Origin: a virus
DNA length: 24,491 nucleotides
Reading direction: 5' to 3' (one strand)
Virus record (IMG/VR): IMGVR_UViG_3300020457_000092
Location: 1-24,491 of that record
Shown here: positions 16,301 to 22,900 of the stretch, one piece after another
Layout: each line of letters starts with the position of its first letter
How positions within the stretch are numbered: the first letter of the stretch is position 1
Made by a program: the position numbers and the translations under genes
Notes under the pieces: model-generated
Told to the model about the DNA's origin: nothing
The model's database searches: none
The model's input: the letters and a program-made list of their open reading frames with translations, nothing else

Positions 16301-16659
16301 CAGCATTACAAAATTGGGATTCTGAAAGTAACGGAGTTGCTGTAGCTTTAATTTTAAAAAGTGGAACAAGCGCAGGTGGAAACACAAGTATCACAACTTG
16401 TAGACTATTCGATCCTACAAAGACAACTTCAAATTTAATTGAGTCAGGTATTGCTGCAGATAATTTTAAGAATCCATTTTCAAGCAATATAGACTTATAC
16501 GGAAATACAGGCGGTGGTGTAAGTGGAACAACATATACCGTACCAATAAGAAATGCAGACGGAATGTTCATAGATAACACAGATAATGAACTTTACGTAA
16601 TAATTAGATATAAAGGAGATCCAACTCCTGTGTCTTCAATTTCATTAAGCTTTAGTTAG
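13399..16659 (+). CDS. Tail-sheath stabiliser (gp15-like) fused to a large fibre-like extension
   Basis: A 1086-residue protein. The first ~240 residues follow T4 gp15 (272 residues) in outline: VKVPIIYANPERWAALQRQG (57-75) against the gp15 VPITYAS region, LSYDFIVWTNFTDHMNNIIE (154-173) against its YELSIFTRYEDDMFQIVEQ segment, and KTSFSLTLHGYLLP against the closing LTFEVNGWMYP strand. A linker with seven glycines (277-283) follows. The rest, ~800 residues rich in Ser, Thr, Gly and Asn, reads as beta-structured virion protein: TASGNIVTSGNI repeats, a QYIVSSS...DDTHQFTGSL module (about 347-384), then ILRFMAGIISHSID and further domains like those of large marine-phage structural proteins. gp15 caps the tail at the neck, so this chain could put a fibre at the collar. 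The gp15 assignment is inferred from the patterned match; the fibre role is inference. Confidence 0.62.
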   Translation: MAEKPTIVENNRGRQISRLGDKTKSVSVGLMDMDSAIFYYFENVIKPFIEENGEQVKVPIIYANPERWAALQRQGFIRDQKRKVMAPVIAFRRTGFQRDDNIPVDKIDPMDPKLHLHYESQYTRENRYDKLTALRGLTPKKEIFSVAVPDYVQLSYDFIVWTNFTDHMNNIIEKINWSEGSYWGDPGKFRFRTRIDNFTDASEYEGNTRKIKTSFSLTLHGYLLPDEYPPTAVNTEKFITPKQIVLNDSTDINITSIAGIDDEGARTVTVINNIAKGGGGGGGTAGAVQPLVLDSGLNMVFDNTSFTGETTKTVTLATSQTPTFSTITTTGGITASGNIVTSGNIIAEQYIVSSSISIITQSFSSGSTIFGDTPVDDTHQFTGSLFVNSATTQSTAIFADNIQTGYPTSNNWKENLEGSFFNNFDNTTHVSEILRFMAGIISHSIDTASPTPNTKTFASVDTNNNNLGGTANQIAGRLPQNYTALNNDTLDYLFSKGWTSVGAKVFDGISIYNNSSYFLDFDSNSGGSTAISSSGDSELFGLGSLTSGGATRFDVRVIATQSFSDSAGLTTPTSVTNSFTTQSVKDYAATSFGTTNGVTLAKIASANPAVIPAAFQDGKFENIGGTTMSGSLTRKYNVTSGSFTSISSSGYYRFHDLKVGISTGSGAFTFVNGTDRVHFFAPRAAINTAIGDNSIDDSEFAYRELTCVSRSLSGAPYVTGSTYDASSKVTGLFNPLYAGTTTLVDFVEHSVGMGSVVITNGTISTSGGTIQTANAIYDSTGATARGTGTVPHYNDIAIVSASIQWDAGNDENINQGSGTGDTSFNLKVNVRNRDSDQSTVKTQNIKYHTAGAFGQTAASGSMAVYGRPNGYDPGSLTGTSETFFGESFRIQLLNNVTAFNGTAWDTTFAIGQLGTYDLQVKPGFLVDPGGQYRYWYPANYHSGGTYKYYIRRFQTSGTKTSMTVNVGTALQNWDSESNGVAVALILKSGTSAGGNTSITTCRLFDPTKTTSNLIESGIAADNFKNPFSSNIDLYGNTGGGVSGTTYTVPIRNADGMFIDNTDNELYVIIRYKGDPTPVSSISLSFS

Positions 16660-16667
16660 AGGTAATA

Positions 16668-17513
16668 ATGGCAGCTTTAGATAAAGAGAAAAAATCGAAT
16701 AGACTATTAGGGTCAAGAAGATATACACATGACACACTACTAGACTCACAAGAAGCATTCACAGAAGTGCTTGATATAGGTGCATCAGAAGTATACACAC
16801 AAGCACACTTAATTCCTTCTTCTGGCTTACCATTTAGTGGAAGTTCACAAAATCAGTCTATACATCAGTCAGGCGGTGATAATATAGTAAAATACTGGTA
16901 TAGGCATAAGTTAACAAAGTCAAATTTAAATAATGAAGCTTGGTTCTTCTTAAGCCCAACAGGAAGTGATAGTGGAATAGGTGCGCAGTTAATTGATGCA
17001 GGTCAACAAACTAGCTTTGTATCACCTAAATATTCAACACCAGCACTTGCAAATTCAACAACAGAAGATGCAACACCAGGATATTTGGCGATTGTTTATA
17101 AATCAACATCTTTAAATTCCGGTTCTTTAAGTGGTGGTGATATTGTTTCTACAAATGACTATACATTTGATTATAAGACAGGTGTATTACAATTTAATAG
17201 TTCAGCTGTTGATCCTTCTGACACACAATATGTTTATATGACAGTCTACCAATATGTAGGCACAAATCTTAGAACAGGGCTAGATATTGCAGGAAATGTA
17301 AAAATAAGTGGATCATTAACTGTTTCTGGACAAACACTTTTAGATAGCTATTTTACTGGTAGCGAAACATTAATTGTTAGCGGAGCTATGAAGATAGTAG
17401 ACCAACAAGTAGGTTCTGCTGTTGCTAGCTCATCGCTATTTTTAGAAAATTTAGGAACACTTGGAAACAAAGATCTTTCAGGAGTGATAGATTTAGGCGA
17501 CGGATTTCAGTAG
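16668..17513 (+). CDS. Fibre-associated virion structural protein
   Basis: A 281-residue protein. The N-terminal part, with RLLGSRRYTHDTLLDSQEAF (13-32), resembles structural proteins that precede fibre genes in marine myoviruses. A central part (70-195) has beta-rich sequence including NDYTFDYKTGVLQFNSSAVD, and the C-terminal region (about 200-281) carries GNVKISGSLTVSGQTL-type strands shared with fibre shafts. No catalytic motif is visible. The ATG has GAGGT six bases upstream, and the gene is eight bases after the gp15-like fusion, so they are cotranscribed. A fibre-to-virion connector or short fibre is the best guess, from composition and context. Confidence 0.55.
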   Translation: MAALDKEKKSNRLLGSRRYTHDTLLDSQEAFTEVLDIGASEVYTQAHLIPSSGLPFSGSSQNQSIHQSGGDNIVKYWYRHKLTKSNLNNEAWFFLSPTGSDSGIGAQLIDAGQQTSFVSPKYSTPALANSTTEDATPGYLAIVYKSTSLNSGSLSGGDIVSTNDYTFDYKTGVLQFNSSAVDPSDTQYVYMTVYQYVGTNLRTGLDIAGNVKISGSLTVSGQTLLDSYFTGSETLIVSGAMKIVDQQVGSAVASSSLFLENLGTLGNKDLSGVIDLGDGFQ

Positions 17514-17519
17514 TTCTCG

Positions 17520-17533
17520 ATATTTATAAACGA
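17520..17533 (+). promoter_or_regulatory. Candidate late promoter, copy 3
   Basis: ATATTTATAAACGA matches copies 1 and 2 at 13 of 14 positions and lies in the 50-bp gap before the 709-residue fibre gene, 30 bases before its ATG. It is followed directly by a perfect 12-bp palindrome, AGACATATGTCT (17534-17545). A fibre transcription unit starting here is inferred. Confidence 0.5.
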
Positions 17534-17563
17534 AGACATATGTCTGACAAATAGGAAAAGAGT

Positions 17564-19693
17564 ATGGCACAAATTATAAAACATAGAAGAGGTACAGCAG
17601 CTCAGCTAAAAACAGTAACTCTTCAAAAAGCAGAATTAGGTGTATCAACTGGATCGGTATCAGGAATTGAAACACCTGTATTGCATGTAGGTGACGGCGC
17701 TAATGCGGCTGGGTTTGTTGTAGGTCGCTTATTTCAAGGCTCTACAGTACCAACTCTTAATTCAGGCAATATCGGTTCTTCTTTAAATGATTTATTATTT
17801 CATGATTCAGCGACTTATAAACTAGTAAAATTACATACTAGCGGCAATGAAACACTCGATCTGACAGGAAATATTGCAAATAACAAAATAACAGGTAGCT
17901 TAATAGCATCTGGAAATATTAGTGGTTCAGCAACCTCAACTGGATCATTCGGATACGTAAACGTCGCAGGTGATATATCTGCATCAGGAAATATTCATGC
18001 TGTAGGAAATATTACTTTTGAGGGTGGAAGTTCTGGCACAATTACAATGGGGTCAGGAGCAGACGATAATATCGTACTTGCTGGTGATGTAAACTCAAAT
18101 ATTAGACCAAATACAGATAATACATTTGATCTCGGTTCTGATAGCCAGCAATGGAGAGACTTATATTTAAATAGAATAGCATACATTGATCAATTAGGTA
18201 CTGATGCAGATCCTACAACAGCTTATATAGGTGGCGGTGAAATTGATGGAGCAGTAATAGGCGGAGAATCAGCTGCTGCAGGTACTTTTACAGCTATTGT
18301 TGGTACATCATTAGATATGAACGGCAATGTTGATATTGATAATGCAACAACAGAAATTGATTCTACAAGCACAGTATCGATAGATGCAGGTGGTGCTTCT
18401 AATTTTACGACATCAAATGGTACATTAACATTAGCTGGCGCAGGAGGAGTAACAGTAACATCAACAGGTGGGACATTAACACTAAATGGTGCTGGACAAA
18501 CTGTTGATATTGACGGTGCTGCAATTAATATTGATGCATCTTCTGCATTATCACTCGATGCTGCTGCTGCATCTAATTTTTCTACTTCTGATGGCGCAAT
18601 AACAATCGACGGTAAGACTGGAATTAATATAAAAGAGAACGGTACTAATGTAATTGTAATTGACACAAATCAAGATATTTTATTCGGAGCAACAGGAGGT
18701 TCGACATCAGATCCAGACATAGAAGTTGATGGATACACAAGATTTGATGGCCAAGTAGAAGTAGCGAATACAACAACTTCAACATCAACAACAACTGGTG
18801 CATTAGTTGTAGATGGCGGTGTTGGTATCGGAGAAAATTTACATGTAGGTGGAAATACAGTTGTAACAGGTGATCTGACAGTTGTAGGCACAAATACATA
18901 TGTAAGCTCAAGTGTTGTATCACTTGGTGATAGTATTGTAACATTAAATGCACTCAACAATGCAGTAGATGGTGGTATACAGGTAATAGATGTTAGTGGA
19001 TCTTCAACTGGAAGTGGTTTAGCTAGTGCTAATCCTACGGGTTCATTATTATGGAATGCAGCGAATGATTATTGGTATTCAGGAGTTAGTGGATCAACTC
19101 ACTATAGATTACCACAACAAGCATCAAACGGTACACTAACAGAAAATAAAGTTTTAATAGCAGATGCAAACGGCAGGATAGAACCTTCATCAAATATAAC
19201 TGATAACGGGTCTACAATTGATGTTAATGACGTAAATATTACTAGTATTGATAAATTAGAAGGTGTTGATGCAAATACATTTATCGACATAGGTGCATCT
19301 GATACAATTGAAACCAAGGGTAATATTGTACCAAATGTCAATAATGCAGACACACTCGGTACAGACTCAAAAAGATTCTCAGATTTATTCTTAGACGGTA
19401 ATGCAGATATTGATGGAACATTAAATGTTCAGGGCATAACAGATATTCAAGCAAAAGTACATGCACAAGCTGGACTCGAAGTTACAGGATCAGTATTCGT
19501 AAGTGCTGGTGCTAGTGTTGAGGCAACTGGAAGTGCTGTAGGTAGTAGAATTGCTTTTAGAAATCAAAGCAATACACAGCTAGGATATTTATCATCAGAC
19601 ATGACAAGTGATGTTATCAGTGGTATTATAGGATATAATGAGTCAAATAACAATCTGACTGTTAGTAATGTAATTGATGGCGGCTCGTTCTAA
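17564..19693 (+). CDS. Phage fibre/adhesin protein
   Basis: A 709-residue protein. It begins MAQIIKHRRGTAAQLKTVTL followed by QKAELG, the N-terminal motif of many tail-fibre-type proteins. Next come a GSATSTGSFG linker (about 123-132), IRPNTDNTFDLGSDSQQWRD, a typical marine-phage fibre segment, and GGGEIDGAVIGGESAAAGTF. Residues ~240-370 are short TLTLAGAGGVTVT-like strands suggesting a beta-helix, then TTTSTSTTTGALVVDGGVGI, GNTVVTGDLTV and a later WRD-like repeat (SKRFSDLFLDGNADIDG). No lyase, peptidase or chaperone motif is seen. The ATG has AGGAAAAGAG eight bases upstream, and the stop overlaps the next start as TAATG. The N-terminus is shared with the giant fibre at 19937, suggesting a common docking site. 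Confidence 0.72.
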   Translation: MAQIIKHRRGTAAQLKTVTLQKAELGVSTGSVSGIETPVLHVGDGANAAGFVVGRLFQGSTVPTLNSGNIGSSLNDLLFHDSATYKLVKLHTSGNETLDLTGNIANNKITGSLIASGNISGSATSTGSFGYVNVAGDISASGNIHAVGNITFEGGSSGTITMGSGADDNIVLAGDVNSNIRPNTDNTFDLGSDSQQWRDLYLNRIAYIDQLGTDADPTTAYIGGGEIDGAVIGGESAAAGTFTAIVGTSLDMNGNVDIDNATTEIDSTSTVSIDAGGASNFTTSNGTLTLAGAGGVTVTSTGGTLTLNGAGQTVDIDGAAINIDASSALSLDAAAASNFSTSDGAITIDGKTGINIKENGTNVIVIDTNQDILFGATGGSTSDPDIEVDGYTRFDGQVEVANTTTSTSTTTGALVVDGGVGIGENLHVGGNTVVTGDLTVVGTNTYVSSSVVSLGDSIVTLNALNNAVDGGIQVIDVSGSSTGSGLASANPTGSLLWNAANDYWYSGVSGSTHYRLPQQASNGTLTENKVLIADANGRIEPSSNITDNGSTIDVNDVNITSIDKLEGVDANTFIDIGASDTIETKGNIVPNVNNADTLGTDSKRFSDLFLDGNADIDGTLNVQGITDIQAKVHAQAGLEVTGSVFVSAGASVEATGSAVGSRIAFRNQSNTQLGYLSSDMTSDVISGIIGYNESNNNLTVSNVIDGGSF

Positions 19694-19887
19694 TGGATAA
19701 AAAATTAAAGAGTAAAGTAAGAAACTGGATTAAGAAAACAGCTGAATTAGGAAAAGAGTTAGATTCTCTAAATAGAGAGGCTAATAAAAGTAGTTTTTCA
19801 CAGAGCCAGAGGCAGTTAGAATTTGTACAGACAGACTATAGGCAGTTTTTTAGTGCAGTAAAAAGACTTTATCAATTAGTAAAGTAA
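19693..19887 (+). CDS. Small unknown protein between fibre genes
   Basis: A 64-residue, Lys/Arg-rich (12 of 64) helical protein, probably coiled coil; no known domain. The ATG overlaps the TAA of the 709-residue fibre gene as TAATG, so coupling is likely and reading-through of ribosomes is the probable source of translation, since no separate ribosome site is obvious. The C-terminal half, QRQLEFVQTDYRQFFSAVKR, has aromatic and hydrophobic residues at helical spacing. A fibre-assembly helper or fibre-binding subunit is possible from context, but nothing in the sequence shows it. Confidence 0.55.
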   Translation: MDKKLKSKVRNWIKKTAELGKELDSLNREANKSSFSQSQRQLEFVQTDYRQFFSAVKRLYQLVK

Positions 19888-19911
19888 GTTTGCAAACTAG
19901 GGTATATACCC
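19887..19911 (+). repeat. Two adjacent 12-bp palindromes before the giant fibre gene
   Basis: AGTTTGCAAACT (19887-19898) and GGGTATATACCC (19900-19911) are both perfect palindromes, separated by one base, in the 49-bp gap before the giant fibre gene. They could be dimeric protein sites or short RNA hairpins. No promoter-like 14-mer like those at 6169, 11718 and 17520 is present in this gap. Confidence 0.5.
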
Positions 19912-19936
19912 AAATACATAAAGGAGCCGTTATATA

Positions 19937-22900
19937 ATGGCACAAATAATTAAACTGAGACGGTCAGCCGTCACAGGTAATGTTCCAACAACGTCACAAT
20001 TAGGACTCGGTGAGTTAGCAATAAACACTGCTGACGGAAAAATTTACTTTGAGAAGAATGACGGATCTCCAACCATTCAAACAATTGTTACAACAAATTC
20101 ACAAACTACAGGATCAATTGAAATAACTGGAAACATAAGCGGTTCAGCTACATCAACTGGTTCGTTTGGTTCTTTAAAAATTGCTGATGCACATCAAGGT
20201 ACTTTAAAAATAAATGGTGGATTAACATTAGCTGGTTCTGGTCCTAACATTAATGGTGCTGGTGGTAATGTATACATGGTGTCTACCAATTTTATTGTAA
20301 GGTCAAATATTAGTAACGATAGTGGTGATGTAAAAGTTACTGACAATCTAACTGTAACTGGCAATGTAAGTGGTTCAGCAACGTCAACTGGTTCGTTTGG
20401 TTTCATTCAAGTAGAGAAAGACAATAAAATAGAATTTAAAGGTGGTGTTAATGATATATCATTAAGAAATACATCATCAAATTTATTAGTTCTAAGATAT
20501 GGTGCAAATGATAGGATACAGTTTGGAAATGGTGCTATATTTGTAACTCAGTATTTGGGTGCTAACATACCATCTTATACATTTGATGGAATGACAAACT
20601 ATGGATTAGCTGGTGGTAATAGTTCTATATCTTTAATGGCTGCTGGTAATCATGCTTTAACCATTGATAGTAACTCAAATGCAAGCTTTAGAGGAAATGT
20701 AAGTGGTTCATCAACCTCAACAGGTTCGTTTGGTAGGGTAGAAACTCCTGGTGGTGTTGTAATTGATAATGGTAATGTAAGTGGTTCAGCAATTTCAACT
20801 GGTTCGTTTGGTAGAATAGAAGCGACAACATTTGATACAGCAAATGTAACATCAACAGATGTATCAGTCACAAATGATATGACAGTGACAGGAAACATAA
20901 GTGGCTCAGCAACATCGACTGGCTCTTTTGGTAGAGTATTTGCAGAGACAATAAATATTAATACAAAAATTGATCAAGCCTCACTAACTATAGGAAATGG
21001 AAGCTCACCTTTTATATTTAACAGTAATAACGGCGGAATAATAGTTGGGTCTAAGACTACTATGAGGCTAGTCAGCAACGGACTAGAATACTTAAATACA
21101 TCCGGTGGAACATCACATAAATTTTTTACAAATCTAAATCAGACATTAACTGTTACAGATACATTAATAAGCGGATCCGCTATTACGACTGGTTCGTTTG
21201 GTTCTTTAGGTGTAGGTCTTGCAGCTCCAAGTGTAGCACTTGAGGTAGATGGAACAATAAAACAAAATGTAATTAAGATTCGTAATGATGGCTTAGCAGG
21301 ATATATAGAACAACAAGGTGACTTTGGCGGCAGCACAATGTTTATTAGGCAACTTGGCGCTAATCATGATATAAGATTTCAAACAAATAAAGGCGGTGCA
21401 ACTACAACTGCTCTTGCCATAGATGGACTAACACACTACATTGGCATTGGCACAGAGAGCCCTTCTAATATACTTCATGTATCTACTGCTGACAATATCG
21501 TGGCAAAATTTGAATCTACAGATGCTAATGCTACTCTTAACTTAGTCGATAATAGTACATCAAATGCCAGTACATTTAAGAGAACTGCTAATGATTTAAA
21601 GATTTTAGAAAACGGTGGTAATGTATTATTTCCAGGTGCAAATGTAAAGGTAAGCGGTTCTGCAACTTCAACTGGCTCATTCGGGTCATTAGTTGTTTCA
21701 GATGCTGTTCAGGGCAACTTAACAATTGAAGGAGACTTAATAGCAAGACAATATATTGTATCTTCATCTGTTACACACTTAACGTCATCAACAGTTAGTG
21801 GTTCTTCGACATTTGGTGATAGCATGGATGACACTCATCAGTTTACTGGTTCTCTAAATGTAACTGGTTCTGTTGAAGTATCTGGTCATATAACTGGCTC
21901 ATCAACTTCAACTGGTTCTTTTGGTAGAGGTGTTGTTGCTGATACACTTAGGGTAAATAGTACCGACTCTTCAACAACGGAAATGGTCATCAAATCAAGC
22001 GATACAGACCATGCAGTATTTCTTATAAAGGCAAGTGATGGTATCCAGGGTTTAAGAATAGATGAGAGTAGTGGTGGTGATGTTAATCTTACTATGAGAG
22101 ATACATCTGGTAATGCTGATATAGTTTTTCATCCGGGTACACATTCATACTTTAATAACAATGGCAACTTTGGTATCGGCACCACGAGTCCTGGTGCTAA
22201 GTTAGAAGTAATTGGTGACATAAGTGGTTCAGCAACCTCAACTGGTTCGTTTGGTATGGTGCATACTGAGGGTGTAAGAGGATTAGATGGAAACTATAGT
22301 ACTGCGTTATTAGTACCAGACACTTTAAGATTTGGAAATGATACGGATTCTGAGTTTAGAAGAAGAACTTCAAACGAAGTTGAGTTTAGAATGGCTGGTA
22401 CGGATATGGTCAGGATAAACACAACTGGTTTATTTGTTGAGGCTGGTAGTTTAGAAGTTGAAAGTGGTAATATAATAGCAAGTGGTAACATAAGTGGTTC
22501 AGCAACATCAACTGGTTCGTTTGGTGCTGGTTACATAGATAACAAGTTGGGTATAGGCACAACAAGTCCAGATGAAGAGATTCATATTGTAGGTAATAAT
22601 GCTAGTATTAAATGGGAAGAATCTGGTGGAAGTATAGGTAGGTTAGTGTCTCAAGGAGCTAGTAGTGGTACATCTTTATTTACTCAAGGTTCAACTCCTT
22701 TACATTTAGCAACAAACACCCAAGGTCCAAGTGCTGATTATTCAATAAAGTTAGATGGTAGTTCTAAGAATGTAGAATTTGCTGGTAATGTAAGTGGTTC
22801 AGCAACCTCAACTGGTTCGTTTGGTAAAGTAGAATCAGATTTATATAAAGTAGGTAATGATAACTTCTTTATTGGTCAAACTGCTGGTGCACCTGTTAGT

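Noticed and set aside
17539-17553. Four-codon mini-ORF (ATG to TAG) before the 709-residue fibre gene
   Set aside because: No ribosome site precedes it and such short frames are common by chance.
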